Made by a program: the position numbers and the translations under genes. Below are positions 18,913-28,358 of a DNA stretch of 64,000 bases, piece by piece. The notes beneath the pieces are model-generated. The model worked only from the letters and a program-made list of their open reading frames with translations, was not told the origin of the DNA and ran no database searches. The DNA is from Williamsia sp. (GTDB lineage Bacteria > Bacteroidota > Bacteroidia > Chitinophagales > Chitinophagaceae): assembly GCA_015069695.1 (NCBI GenBank), contig JADCRZ010000009.1, forward strand, positions 1 through 64,000. The letters are read 5' to 3'. Position 1 is the stretch's first letter. Every line of letters starts with the position of its first letter.

Positions 18913-19623
18913 TTAAATGCTTGAGAGGAGAGGGGTTATCGGTACGCTGACTTCAACCAGTGTGCCCCTGCCATTGTTGTGGCGGACCTTGTGGCTAAAG
19001 CCGTTCCGGGTACAGCGCCGTTCAATGTTTTTAAGTCCGTAGTGGGATTGATGAGGATCGGGTTCTTTCCAGGTGCCGTCATCGGTCAGTTCAAAAATAA
19101 CCTGGTAGGGAGCCGGTTTCATTTTAAGGACCACTTCCCTGGCGCCTGCATGCTTGATGACGTTGTTCATCGCCTCCTTAAAAATAAAGACCAGGTTCAG
19201 GGCAGCCAGGGGAGCAAGCTTTCCCACCTGCTGCAAACTGCCGGCCTCTTTTTCTGCCGAAAAGGAAATGTCGAACTGATTATAGAATGATTGCCCGAAT
19301 GCTGCCATGTACTCAAACAGGATATGCGGATCATCGCTGTTGTCATTCAGGTTCCACAGCAGGTCCCTGCTGATGGCAAAAAGCTGGTTGCTGCTTTCCA
19401 GGATGCTTTCGATCATGGGAAGCGCGTCTTTGTCGCCCCGCATTTTTAACAACGAGGCCTGGTGTATAATGGTAAGGAGCAGGTTGCCGGTTTCATCATG
19501 AAAATCGGCCGCCAGCATTTCGCGGAAATTATTTTGCTCACAGGGCGTACCCGGATTTCCATGGTACGCCTGTATGAGCCTGGGGGTTGACAGCTTTTTA
19601 TGTTCGTCCAGTGAATCTGGCAT
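18913..19623 (-). CDS. Soluble HisKA_3-type sensor histidine kinase
   Basis: A 236-residue kinase with no transmembrane segment and almost no sensor domain. The dimerisation/phosphoacceptor region carries the NarX/DesK-type H-box FHDETGNLL with His42. The HATPase_c domain has the N-box FKEAMNNVIKHAGA, a modified G1 box (LTDDGTW) and a G2-like NGRGTLVEV. It is transcribed divergently from a NarL-type response regulator at 20007, its likely partner. Lacking a sensor, it may take its signal from another protein or from the cytoplasm. Confidence 0.85.
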   Translation of the reverse strand: MPDSLDEHKKLSTPRLIQAYHGNPGTPCEQNNFREMLAADFHDETGNLLLTIIHQASLLKMRGDKDALPMIESILESSNQLFAISRDLLWNLNDNSDDPHILFEYMAAFGQSFYNQFDISFSAEKEAGSLQQVGKLAPLAALNLVFIFKEAMNNVIKHAGAREVVLKMKPAPYQVIFELTDDGTWKEPDPHQSHYGLKNIERRCTRNGFSHKVRHNNGRGTLVEVSVPITPLLSSI

Positions 19624-19713
19624 AGGAGAAGGTTGCGCTTGTATTTTCCTGTAAAAACCTGGTTTATACAGTAAAGTGCTGGTATAAAGTTGTACAATAC
19701 CCCCCTGGCGGCA

Positions 19714-19755
19714 GGTTGATAATCCGCCAAATAAGGTTGATTTTCCGCCAAATGC
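19714..19755. promoter_or_regulatory. Two 21-bp tandem repeats, likely response-regulator sites
   Basis: Two adjacent 21-bp units share GGTTGAT at the start and TCCGCCAAAT at the end, differing at a few positions. A period of 21 bp is two helical turns, so both copies face the same side of the DNA. They sit between the divergent kinase and response regulator genes, which fits autoregulation by the LuxR/NarL-type regulator. A related TATCAACC lies at 19990..19997, just before that regulator's start. Confidence 0.55.
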
Positions 19756-19807
19756 TTAAAAGCAGGGTTGCCTTCCGGTTCGCAGGGATGAAATGCCGTT
19801 TTAACTC

Positions 19808-19849
19808 CTTGCCTGCCATCCCCCAATCTGGGGGATTTTTGGTGGCAAG
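19808..19849. promoter_or_regulatory. Hairpin in the kinase/regulator intergenic region
   Basis: A 7-bp GC-rich stem (ATCCCCC / GGGGGAT) with a 5-nt loop is flanked by a further 6-bp pair (CTTGCC / GGCAAG) and followed on the plus strand by five T. It resembles a terminator or attenuator, yet no plus-strand gene ends upstream, so it may lie in the 5' untranslated region of the response regulator. Confidence 0.4.
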
Positions 19850-20006
19850 CATGGAAATCGTTTTTTTTCAGCTTACTTTCAGGTGTCCAGGCAGGCAAGC
19901 TGACGTGTGATCAGGAAAGAGAACTGCCAACTACAACCTAATCTTAACCGCTGTACCGGCCCAAGCTTCTTCCTACTACCGGGCAGTTTTATCAACCTAG
20001 ACAGCT

Positions 20007-20639
20007 ATGAGCAACAGGATCACCATCATTGAAGACAACAAAAAAATCAGAGAAGGCTTTGTTGCCGTGGTAGAAAGCACGGGACGCTATGAAGTGGTAA
20101 GCCAATACGATAACTGCGAAGACGCTTTGAACAGTCTATTGGATGATATTCCTGATGTTGTTCTGATGGACATTGGCCTGCCGGGCATGAGCGGGGTGGA
20201 AGGAACAGCCCGGATCAAAAAGCGCCTGCCTGCCTGCATTGTCCTGATCATCACGGTGATGGAAGACAGTGAAAAAGTATTCCGCTCACTCTGTGCGGGT
20301 GCCGGCGGCTATATCATCAAAAACTCCAATGTGGAGGATATTGTCAGGAGTATAGACGAAGCCCTTTCCGGCGGCGCGCCCATGAGCTTGCAGATCGCCA
20401 AAATGGTGGTGCAATCATTCAACCAGTCCAATGATTCGCCGCTGTCGTCTCGCGAAACCGAGGTGCTGCAGAGCATCGCGCAGGGAAAGAGCTATACAAA
20501 AATCGCCACCGAGCTTTTTGTGAGCAAAGACACCATCCGGAGCCATATCAAAAACATCTACCAAAAACTCGCCGTCAACAACAAGGCCGAAGCGCTGAAG
20601 ATCGCCGGTGACAAAAAGTGGATCAACAAGCAATGGTAG
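20007..20639 (+). CDS. NarL/FixJ-family response regulator
   Basis: A 210-residue response regulator. The receiver domain (1-120) has the acidic pair Glu9/Asp10, phosphoacceptor Asp55 (VVLMDIGLPG) and the conserved Lys near 105. The LuxR-type helix-turn-helix (about 142-205) has SSRETEVLQSIAQGKSYTKI and the recognition helix KDTIRSHIKNIYQKL. It is divergent from a HisKA_3 kinase. The 21-bp tandem repeats between the two genes are its most plausible binding sites. Confidence 0.92.
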   Translation: MSNRITIIEDNKKIREGFVAVVESTGRYEVVSQYDNCEDALNSLLDDIPDVVLMDIGLPGMSGVEGTARIKKRLPACIVLIITVMEDSEKVFRSLCAGAGGYIIKNSNVEDIVRSIDEALSGGAPMSLQIAKMVVQSFNQSNDSPLSSRETEVLQSIAQGKSYTKIATELFVSKDTIRSHIKNIYQKLAVNNKAEALKIAGDKKWINKQW

Positions 20640-20719
20640 CCAGGGAAATAGATTGCTGCAGAACAAAAGCCCGGAAATGATAAGTGCCTTCTATCTTCGC
20701 ACTTATATAGCAGCTGTCT

Positions 20720-22684
20720 ATGAAGAAACAAATTAAAAAGAAAGGGTTCTCAAAACTGTTCTTATTCCTGGTCGCAAGCTTGTTCTTATTGGTATGGTGC
20801 CAACCCGGGTCGGCGCAGATCCGTTTGCCCCGGCTGATCCGCGACAGCATGGTGTTGCAGCGTGATACCAGGCTGAAGATCTGGGGCTGGGCATCGGCAG
20901 GAGAAGGGGTGTCGGTAAACTTTGGTAAAAAAAGCTACAAAACAAAAACCGGTCCTGATGGAAAATGGCAGCTTACCCTCTCCCCTGTAAAGGCTGGCGG
21001 CCCTTATACCATGAAGATCGATGGCAGCAATCACCTGATTTTAAAAGACATCCTGGTAGGAGATGTGTGGATCTGCTCCGGACAGTCAAACATGGTGCAC
21101 CAGATGTCTTTGCACAGCGTACGGTATGAAGCCGACGTGGCCAGTGCCAATTACCCCGAGATCCGGCATTTCTGGGTTCCCAATATAACCAACATGCAAG
21201 GCCCGCAGCAAGACTTGCCGGGAGGCAGTTGGAAATGGGCCAATCCGACGGATGTTCTGGAGTTCTCGGCTGTGGCTTATTTTTTTGCCCGTCAGCTTTA
21301 CCAGAAATACCATGTGCCGATCGGACTGATCAATGCAAGCTGGGGGGGCACGCCCATTGAAGCCTGGATGAGCGAAGAATCTCTCAAGGAATTTCCCGCT
21401 GTTCTAGGCACAGTTACAAAAAACAAGGACACTGCCTACATCAATGGCCTCAACCGCCGGGTTCCTGCAACTATGCCACCCGCACAACGCCCACAGGACA
21501 AAGGCCTGGCCGAAAAATGGTTTGATCCATCTTATGCCCCCAAAGGCTGGCGCACCATTGCCGTTCCCGGTTATTGGGAAGACCAGGGCATTCGCGACCT
21601 GGACGGAGTGGTATGGTACCGCCGGGAGATCGATGTGCCCGCTTCCATGACGAACGCGCCGGCAAAAGTTTTTCTGGGCCGTATTGTAGATGCAGATGCA
21701 TTGTACGTGAACGGAAAACAGGTGGGCAATACTACGTACATGTACCCGCAGCGGCGGTACCCGCTTCCGGCCGGTACCCTGAAGCCGGGTAAAAACCTGT
21801 TTGTTGTGCGCATTGCCAACAACAACGGAAAAGGCGGGTTTGTGCCGGATAAGCCTTACCAGCTTATTGCGGGAAAAGATACTATTAACCTGACCGGCTA
21901 CTGGGACTATAAGGTCGGACAGGTTAATATACCCATGCGTGGTTTTGGTGGGGGCGGCGGTATTGCTGCCCAATACCAGCCTACAGCCCTGTATAATTCC
22001 ATGCTGGCGCCCCTGGTAAATTATGCCATCAAAGGATTTGTCTGGTACCAGGGCGAAGCCAATACCAACAACCCCGGTGAATACGCAAAACTGCAGCCTG
22101 CCATGATCGCCGACTGGCGCCAGAAATGGGTGCAGCCTGCAGCACCCTTTCTTTTTGTGCAGCTGCCCGGTTTTATGGAGATGAATTACCGCCCCAGCGA
22201 AAGCCAGTGGGCCGCCTTCCGCGAAGCGCAAGCCGGTTCGCTGCGTGTACCGAACACAGGCATGGCTGTAGCCATCGACCTGGGCGAGTGGAACGACATC
22301 CATCCCGACCGGAAAAAAGAAGTAGGAGACCGCCTGGCCCTGGCCGCTGAAAAGATCGCCTATGGTGAAACAGGGGTCGTATACGCAGGGCCTACTTTTC
22401 AGGCTGCTTCCACAGAGGGCAATAAGATCACCCTTTCCTTTACCAACACCGGCGGGGGCTTAACTACCAGCGACGGAGAAGAGCCGGCTGAATTTGCCAT
22501 TGCCGGTGCCGATAAAAAGTTTGTATGGGCGAAGGCAAAAATTGAAGGCGATAAAATAATTGTATGGAACGATGACGTACCCAATCCCCAATGGGTGCGG
22601 TATGCCTGGGCCGATGATCCCGTGAATCCAAACCTGTTTAACAGGGAAGGACTGCCGGCAGCGCCTTTTCAGACCGGCAAGTAA
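20720..22684 (+). CDS. Sialate O-acetylesterase-family (SASA) carbohydrate esterase
   Basis: A 654-residue SGNH-type esterase with a signal peptide (cleavage near residue 33). The catalytic serine is Ser123 in GQSNM, and the Asp/His pair lies in EWNDIHPDRK. Residues about 40-105 form an N-terminal beta domain. A jelly-roll insert resembling the GH2 sugar-binding domain (about 270-380, with VVWYRREIDV and DALYVNGKQVG) splits the catalytic domain, as is common in Bacteroidota members. Such enzymes remove acetyl groups from sialic acid or from xylan. The CE15 glucuronoyl esterase 53 bp downstream points to plant hemicellulose rather than sialic acid. Confidence 0.9.
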   Translation: MKKQIKKKGFSKLFLFLVASLFLLVWCQPGSAQIRLPRLIRDSMVLQRDTRLKIWGWASAGEGVSVNFGKKSYKTKTGPDGKWQLTLSPVKAGGPYTMKIDGSNHLILKDILVGDVWICSGQSNMVHQMSLHSVRYEADVASANYPEIRHFWVPNITNMQGPQQDLPGGSWKWANPTDVLEFSAVAYFFARQLYQKYHVPIGLINASWGGTPIEAWMSEESLKEFPAVLGTVTKNKDTAYINGLNRRVPATMPPAQRPQDKGLAEKWFDPSYAPKGWRTIAVPGYWEDQGIRDLDGVVWYRREIDVPASMTNAPAKVFLGRIVDADALYVNGKQVGNTTYMYPQRRYPLPAGTLKPGKNLFVVRIANNNGKGGFVPDKPYQLIAGKDTINLTGYWDYKVGQVNIPMRGFGGGGGIAAQYQPTALYNSMLAPLVNYAIKGFVWYQGEANTNNPGEYAKLQPAMIADWRQKWVQPAAPFLFVQLPGFMEMNYRPSESQWAAFREAQAGSLRVPNTGMAVAIDLGEWNDIHPDRKKEVGDRLALAAEKIAYGETGVVYAGPTFQAASTEGNKITLSFTNTGGGLTTSDGEEPAEFAIAGADKKFVWAKAKIEGDKIIVWNDDVPNPQWVRYAWADDPVNPNLFNREGLPAAPFQTGK

Positions 22685-22737
22685 TTGCCATTTCAACCGA
22701 TTGCAGAAGTTGCTATATTTACCTGACAAACGACCAT

Positions 22738-24327
22738 ATGATAAAGAAACAGCTTCTCTGCCTGCTTATGCTTGCTGCCCTGCGTGCGTCGGCGCAGAAT
22801 TCCGTTCCTGCTGCCAGCTACCCGCCCCCGGTGACGTTTACAGCCGAGCAGGATCACCAGAACATGATGAACCAGCTGGGCATCAAGGCGCTTCGTCCCG
22901 GCCCCAGCGGAAATGAAAGCGATCCCAACCACGCCAATTATGATGAGTCGCTTGCCAATCCTTACCCCAACCTGCCTGAGCTGCTGACCCTGAAAAACGG
23001 GAAAAAGGTTACTACGGCAGACGGATGGTGGAACCAGCGCCGCCCGGAGATCGTGGAGGAAATAGAGCGCGAAGTATATGGACGGCTGCCCAAGAACATC
23101 CCCAAAGTAAACTGGGAATTGAAGTATACAGACCGGGAGTTTGTGGGCAGAACGCCCGTGATCGCCAAACAGCTGACCGGGCGGGTCGACAATTCTTCTT
23201 ATCCGCTGATCGATGTGAATATAGAAATGACGCTGGTGTTGCCGGTAAATGCCAAAGGCCCCGTGCCCTTGCTGATGATGTTTGGCCAGGCCCGTGTTCC
23301 TGCCCCCAGCCAGCCCAACCCGGTAGAGCTGGATCAGCTGAATGCTGCGCTGAAAAAATTGCTCTCGCAAGACACGGCCATCAAAAAGATATTTGACCAG
23401 CACCCGGCCTATCAGTTGGCGACTGCCGCACCAGGCACGGGGTTTTTCGGCGCACCTGCCCGGCCGGTTACACCAGGTCCGGTAGACCAGCCGGGCGTGA
23501 ACGGCGTCAACAACGATCCGCCTTCCAATGAGCAGTTGATCGCGAACGGATGGGGCTATGCGCTTATCAACCCAAACAGCATCCAGGCCGATAATGGGGC
23601 AGGCATCACCCGGGGTATCATCGGCCTCGTGAACAAGGGGCAGCCGCGCAAACCCGACGATTGGGGTGCACTCAGGGCCTGGGCCTGGGGCGCCGCCCGC
23701 GCACTCGATTACCTGGAAACAAATGAACCCCTTGTGGATGCCAAGAAAGTGGGCATAGAAGGGGTTTCCCGTTATGGAAAAGCAGCCCTGGTAACGATGG
23801 CCTTTGAGCCCCGCTTTGCCATGGGTCTGATCGGTTCTTCGGGCGAAGGCGGTGCCAAACTGCACCGCCGCAACTGGGGCGAAGCTGTAGAAAGCTTAAC
23901 AGGCGGAGAGTATTACTGGATGGCCGGGAACTTTATGAAATACGGCGCCTCCGATGCCAGGTTCGGCGCAAAAACGGCGAACGATATTCCGGTTGACGCG
24001 CATGAGATCATTGCCCTGTGTGCACCACGGCTGTTGTTTATCAGCTATGGCATACCGGAAAAAGGAGATGCAAAATGGCTTGATCAGCAGGGCAGCTATA
24101 TGGCTACTGTAGCAGCAGGGCCTGTATATAAACTGTTGGGCGCAAAAGATCTGGGCGTATCCAATGATTACCGCACAGAAAAAATGCCGCCGGTAAATAC
24201 ACCCCTGCTGGACGGACAACTGGCCTGGCGCCAGCACGACCAGGGCCACCAGGACCAGGCAAACATGAAATGGTTCCTGAAATGGGCTGATAAAAACCTG
24301 GGCCGCAATGCTGTGGGAGGCAGATAA
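22738..24327 (+). CDS. CE15-family 4-O-methyl-glucuronoyl methylesterase
   Basis: A 529-residue secreted alpha/beta hydrolase with signal peptide MIKKQLLCLLMLAALRASA. CE15 features are visible: the nucleophile elbow GVSRYGK with Ser344, the preceding LRAWAWGAARALDYLE, the GSSGEGGAKLHRRNWGE loop and a C-terminal HDQGHQDQ that should supply the catalytic His. CE15 enzymes cleave ester bonds between glucuronoxylan and lignin. A Pro/Gly-rich insertion (about 235-270) enlarges the region around the active site, as in other bacterial CE15 proteins. It is probably cotranscribed with the O-acetylesterase upstream. Confidence 0.9.
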   Translation: MIKKQLLCLLMLAALRASAQNSVPAASYPPPVTFTAEQDHQNMMNQLGIKALRPGPSGNESDPNHANYDESLANPYPNLPELLTLKNGKKVTTADGWWNQRRPEIVEEIEREVYGRLPKNIPKVNWELKYTDREFVGRTPVIAKQLTGRVDNSSYPLIDVNIEMTLVLPVNAKGPVPLLMMFGQARVPAPSQPNPVELDQLNAALKKLLSQDTAIKKIFDQHPAYQLATAAPGTGFFGAPARPVTPGPVDQPGVNGVNNDPPSNEQLIANGWGYALINPNSIQADNGAGITRGIIGLVNKGQPRKPDDWGALRAWAWGAARALDYLETNEPLVDAKKVGIEGVSRYGKAALVTMAFEPRFAMGLIGSSGEGGAKLHRRNWGEAVESLTGGEYYWMAGNFMKYGASDARFGAKTANDIPVDAHEIIALCAPRLLFISYGIPEKGDAKWLDQQGSYMATVAAGPVYKLLGAKDLGVSNDYRTEKMPPVNTPLLDGQLAWRQHDQGHQDQANMKWFLKWADKNLGRNAVGGR

Positions 24328-24339
24328 CGGTCAGTAAAA

Positions 24340-27147
24340 CTATTTCACCCCCTTTGCTTTTCTGCCTGCCGCTACGCCGATCAGTAAACAGCTGATTCCT
24401 GCAACAATAAAGTACGGTGCCGGAGACTGCTGCCGGTTAAAAGGGATGGCTTCCGTTCTGCCCATCAGGATAGCAGCAGCCCAGTGATAAGGCAGCTTGT
24501 CCCGCCTGGATCCTGTTTGTATAAATTCTTTTTTCGCGCGTTGCAGGGCGATGTCGATAGGTAGATCCTGGCTCAGGTATTTGTAGAACAATTCAGTTAG
24601 TCTGTAAGTGGAGCCGCTTTCAACAGACCATAAGTTTGTAATGGAAGAAGGTATCCCGTAAGCCGCAAAACCCCTGTTGAAATTAAATATCCCTTCACCC
24701 AAGTACAATTGTCCTTTTCCTGTTTCGCAAGCCGACAATACAATCAGTTTGGTCGCTGGCCTGTTCTCAGGGATCAGGTCAGAGAGGTACAAAGCAGAAT
24801 CTGCGAAATAAATTACCGGTTCCTTGATATCGCTGCTGGCCGCTGCATGGGTATATACCTGGATGATGGAATACCGGGCAAATTGCCCGGTAAAATTACT
24901 CCTTGAAGCCCGGGCGCCGGTAAGGTTGCCGGCATGGTGGAAATAATCGTCGATCACTTTGAGCGACTCCTCGCTGCCAGGCAGCGAAACCAGCCGTTCG
25001 CCGAAATTGACGGGGGCAAAGCCCATGAAATCACCTTTTGCCCGGCTTGCTTTTGCAGCGAAGTTGTTGAGTAAATACTTGGCGGAAAATGTGTAGCTCA
25101 CTGCATGGTCGATGTAAAAATCAACAAGATGGCCTGCCTTGTCCTTTGCCATCAGGGATTCAAAAGGAAAGTTTTTTCCGTCAGGAGAAATAATGATCCT
25201 GCCATCCGGCACAGGGCTGTTCTGAAAGATCAGTTCATACAGCCGGTATGAAATCTGTTTAAAAGCAGCAAGGTTGCTGTTGACATTCAGCAAATCCGGA
25301 CTGGCAATAAACCGGATGTACTGGTCTGCCAGGTTTTCAAACAAGCCCTTGTCTATCTTGTGCAGAACAGCTTTTCCCGGTACCATGAGCAGGGAATAGA
25401 TGGCACTGTCGCCCGAGAAAATTTCCAGGATAGCCTGGTGGTCTTTTAAGATGGTATGGTATACATCATGGAGGGTAATAACGGAAGTGTCCAAGACGCT
25501 TTGATAGTACAGCGGATTTTTTTCCTTGACGCGCTGGGCCAGTATATCCATCGTCTGCTGGTCCTTGAACAACTGGCTCTTTATTGCAAGCGATTTTATT
25601 GACAGGGATTCTGTTTTGTTCAGCTCCCTTTCCAGCGAAAGCATTTTTTTGCTTAGCTGCACCTGGCTTGTAATGTCTTCATCGCTCATGATGTTCCGCA
25701 GCGTGAGTTGTTCATTCAGCAGCACAGCCCGGCTTTTCTCAAAGAAATAAAATGCCTGGTCTGTATTGCCCAGCAGGTAACAGGCTTCAATGGCCCGTTC
25801 ATAGAGCCTGCGGCTGTTCTTTCTCCAGAAAAGCTTTGAATGCAGATCGGTATGGGTGGCCCTCATCAGTACCAGCAGCTTGTCCGCTGCTTTGTAAATA
25901 TTGATGGCTTCACAGGCATCATGTGGATCTTTGCCTGTTTTATATTTTTCCAGGTAAGCATCTGCTTTGTCGATGATCAAGCCTGCAAGAATGTGCAATT
26001 TTTTATACCTGGCTATCTGGGTTGCCGGCAATTGCAGCACTGCTTTTTCCGTCATTCCGGGTGTAATCAGATCGAATGCCTGCTGAAAATGGGTAAAAGC
26101 CAACGCATAACGGCCCTGCCGCGCATATACATCACCGATATACGTCAGGATCTCTGCATTTTCACTGCTGTCTTCCCGGTTGTTTGCCTGCTCCCCGCCG
26201 GTAGGATACCGGAGTGCCTGGTTGTAATAGCTGAGTGCTTTCTCACTGTTTTTGTACTGTGCATAATAAATATCATGACCGATGGTGTTCAGGATCTGCT
26301 TGCAGGTAAAAGCATAGCCACCCTGTTTTTCGATGTCAAAGGCTTTTTTTAAAAGAGAAAGTGCTTTCCCATAATTTTCTTTGTCAATTTCCAATTGCGC
26401 CAGCTGGGTAAATACAAATCCCAGATAACCAGGGCCTGATTTTTCATATTCTTTGATGTGGCCGCTGAGGTATTCTTCTGCCATCTTGAAATCCTTCAGT
26501 CTTAACAGGGATTCCACCAGCCAACCCAGGGTTGTGAGAGCCATGTTCCTGCCCAGCAACGCATTCTGTTCATTGGCCGCATTGTCGGCAGCGTATTTTC
26601 TTGCCAGCAGCTCGCACATTTCTGCATTCTGCACACAACGGTTATAATCCCCGATGTCATAGTCGTATTCCGTTCTTGTTTCAAGTGAGCGGATATACTC
26701 GCTCTTCGATGTAGCCCCCAGTCTTTGGCAAATAGCAATACAGCTGTCAGCTGCCCTGATCTTTTCCGTCACATTGTTGAGAGAATCGTAGATAACGGAA
26801 AGCTGGAAATAGCTGTTGATCAGGTGGCGTGGATTGATGCTTGGCTTACCTGTGTTGGCGTGGATGATCTGGATGGATGCGAGAAAGTATTGTGACGCCC
26901 TGATATAATCTGCCAGATCGAAGTTTAAGTAGCCAATCTGCCTGAGCAGCATGGCATGAACGGAGTCGTTGCCGCAGGGAGCTTTTATTTTGTTGAGACA
27001 ATCATGCATCCTGGCCAGCTTTTCAGCCGGGGTAAGCTGTTGAGCATCGCGAATGGCGATCACGCTGCTCCAGCTTACGGCTCCGCATTGCGCGTGAGCG
27101 GATGCGTAAACAAAAAAAGCTACAAGGATAAATAAGATAGGTCGCAT
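24340..27147 (-). CDS. TPR-CHAT caspase-like protease, second copy
   Basis: A 935-residue homologue of the 8884 gene in architecture. The ATG at 27147 gives a proper signal peptide (MRPILFILVAFFVYASAHAQ). TPR-like helical repeats run from about 40 to 420. The CHAT domain (about 620-895) keeps His767 (VYTHAA) and Cys807 (IVLSACETGKG). A transmembrane helix near the C-terminus (about 908-926) with a short basic tail anchors it. The CE15 gene converges on it with only 12 bp between stops. A small proline-tailed protein gene lies upstream on the same strand. Confidence 0.88.
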   Translation of the reverse strand: MRPILFILVAFFVYASAHAQCGAVSWSSVIAIRDAQQLTPAEKLARMHDCLNKIKAPCGNDSVHAMLLRQIGYLNFDLADYIRASQYFLASIQIIHANTGKPSINPRHLINSYFQLSVIYDSLNNVTEKIRAADSCIAICQRLGATSKSEYIRSLETRTEYDYDIGDYNRCVQNAEMCELLARKYAADNAANEQNALLGRNMALTTLGWLVESLLRLKDFKMAEEYLSGHIKEYEKSGPGYLGFVFTQLAQLEIDKENYGKALSLLKKAFDIEKQGGYAFTCKQILNTIGHDIYYAQYKNSEKALSYYNQALRYPTGGEQANNREDSSENAEILTYIGDVYARQGRYALAFTHFQQAFDLITPGMTEKAVLQLPATQIARYKKLHILAGLIIDKADAYLEKYKTGKDPHDACEAINIYKAADKLLVLMRATHTDLHSKLFWRKNSRRLYERAIEACYLLGNTDQAFYFFEKSRAVLLNEQLTLRNIMSDEDITSQVQLSKKMLSLERELNKTESLSIKSLAIKSQLFKDQQTMDILAQRVKEKNPLYYQSVLDTSVITLHDVYHTILKDHQAILEIFSGDSAIYSLLMVPGKAVLHKIDKGLFENLADQYIRFIASPDLLNVNSNLAAFKQISYRLYELIFQNSPVPDGRIIISPDGKNFPFESLMAKDKAGHLVDFYIDHAVSYTFSAKYLLNNFAAKASRAKGDFMGFAPVNFGERLVSLPGSEESLKVIDDYFHHAGNLTGARASRSNFTGQFARYSIIQVYTHAAASSDIKEPVIYFADSALYLSDLIPENRPATKLIVLSACETGKGQLYLGEGIFNFNRGFAAYGIPSSITNLWSVESGSTYRLTELFYKYLSQDLPIDIALQRAKKEFIQTGSRRDKLPYHWAAAILMGRTEAIPFNRQQSPAPYFIVAGISCLLIGVAAGRKAKGVK

Positions 27148-27299
27148 AGCCTGCTTTTTTAATGCCAGCAAAAAAGAATACAGGGGCAGCTTGTTGCCAT
27201 GCAGGGGCTTGCACATCTTCACTGGAATAAAGCGGCCCAGGGTTCAGGGGTTTGTTTGGTCCTGAAGCGGCTTTGTTCATGCCGGGAGCAAAGCGGGCT

Positions 27300-27851
27300 T
27301 TATTCCCGGGAAGGTGGCGGCGGCGGCGGAGGGGGAGGCGGATCAACCGATACAAACCTGCTGGAGATTGCATCATCTTGGAGTCCGGCCACGTCAGCAT
27401 CCGCAACGGCCTTGTGTGCTTCAGCAGTTCCGGCCTTCTTGGTACCTGTTGCGGGTTTTTCCGGCTGTAAGTACTTCCTTTCTTCCTTAACAGGCGCTGG
27501 TGTTATATAGATCGATACGGAAAATGGGAGCTTGTCTTTTCTTTTTGACCAGTCAAAATAAAGCTGATACTTGACCTTGTTCAGCTTGATGATATTCTCA
27601 TGATAAACCAAAAAGCCGCCGCAGAATATCTCGTAATCACGCTGCTGTTTAGGTTGTATGAACTTATTAAATTGATACGCAATCCAAAGGTGTTTTTGTT
27701 TCGGATCAGGGTTTGGCTCGTCTGGCGGGATGCCGGTTCGATCGATCTTGAGTTTTTTATCAACCTCTTTCTGGTCATCGTAGAAATCGTAACTCTCCCG
27801 GTCATCGGGCGAATCGGGGGTCGGGGGCTTTTTAAACTTGATCCATTTCAT
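27300..27851 (-). CDS. Unknown protein with polyproline tail
   Basis: A 183-residue protein without signal peptide or membrane helix. The N-terminus is charged and Asp/Pro-rich. Residues about 50-115 contain a compact domain with aromatic residues (HLWIAYQFNKF, YEIFCGGFLVYHENII, YQLYFDWSKR) ending in a beta strand (FSVSIYITPAPV). A low-complexity Ala/Lys region follows, and then ten consecutive prolines just before the end. It starts the minus-strand unit whose next gene, 152 bp on, is the CHAT protease, so it may be a partner or substrate. I do not recognise the family. Confidence 0.6.
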   Translation of the reverse strand: MKWIKFKKPPTPDSPDDRESYDFYDDQKEVDKKLKIDRTGIPPDEPNPDPKQKHLWIAYQFNKFIQPKQQRDYEIFCGGFLVYHENIIKLNKVKYQLYFDWSKRKDKLPFSVSIYITPAPVKEERKYLQPEKPATGTKKAGTAEAHKAVADADVAGLQDDAISSRFVSVDPPPPPPPPPPSRE

Positions 27852-28358
27852 AATAAGATGTTATTGTGATTGGTAAATAAATGAACACAAACAGGGTAGG
27901 GCAGCACCTGGGTGAAATATAGATACCAGTATCGATCGCCCGATTTTGCCGGGGAAGGATACTGTTAGGGGCATCTGTTTTCTTGAAAGGTGTTTTCACT
28001 AGTAAATATACATTTAATTACATGGATTTCATTTAGTTATGATTTCGTGGTTTGCTTCGGACGTTTCTTGCCGCCTCCGCGGGCAGCTGGGAAGGGGCAT
28101 ACGGCATAGCTGGTCCGGCAAGCGCTAACTTATTGGAAAGCTTGCTTTTATGTTCGTCGTTGTAATTTTGCCAGGGGAAACATAAGTAGCTGGATAAAGG
28201 TATTTTTTTTGCTAACGGTCAATAGTTTTCCCCAATTATTCGCCCAGGAAAGAAGCAACGAAAGGAGCTGCCTGCTGTCCGGAATGGGTCAATGGGGGCG
28301 AATTTTTGCGGGGCGGATTTCGCAGCTTTGCGCCTATACATTATATTTACAGCGCTAA
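27852..28358. other. Intergenic region, divergent promoters
   Basis: This 507-bp region lies between divergent genes. I see no tRNA, strong hairpin or consensus promoter. A protein-like open frame on the minus strand around 28033..28220 lacks a start codon and is discussed among rejected items. Confidence 0.4.

Noticed and set aside
28033-28220. Protein-like minus-strand frame in the 27852-28358 intergenic region
   Set aside because: It has no start codon before an internal Met, no recognisable motif and no neighbour that would explain it.
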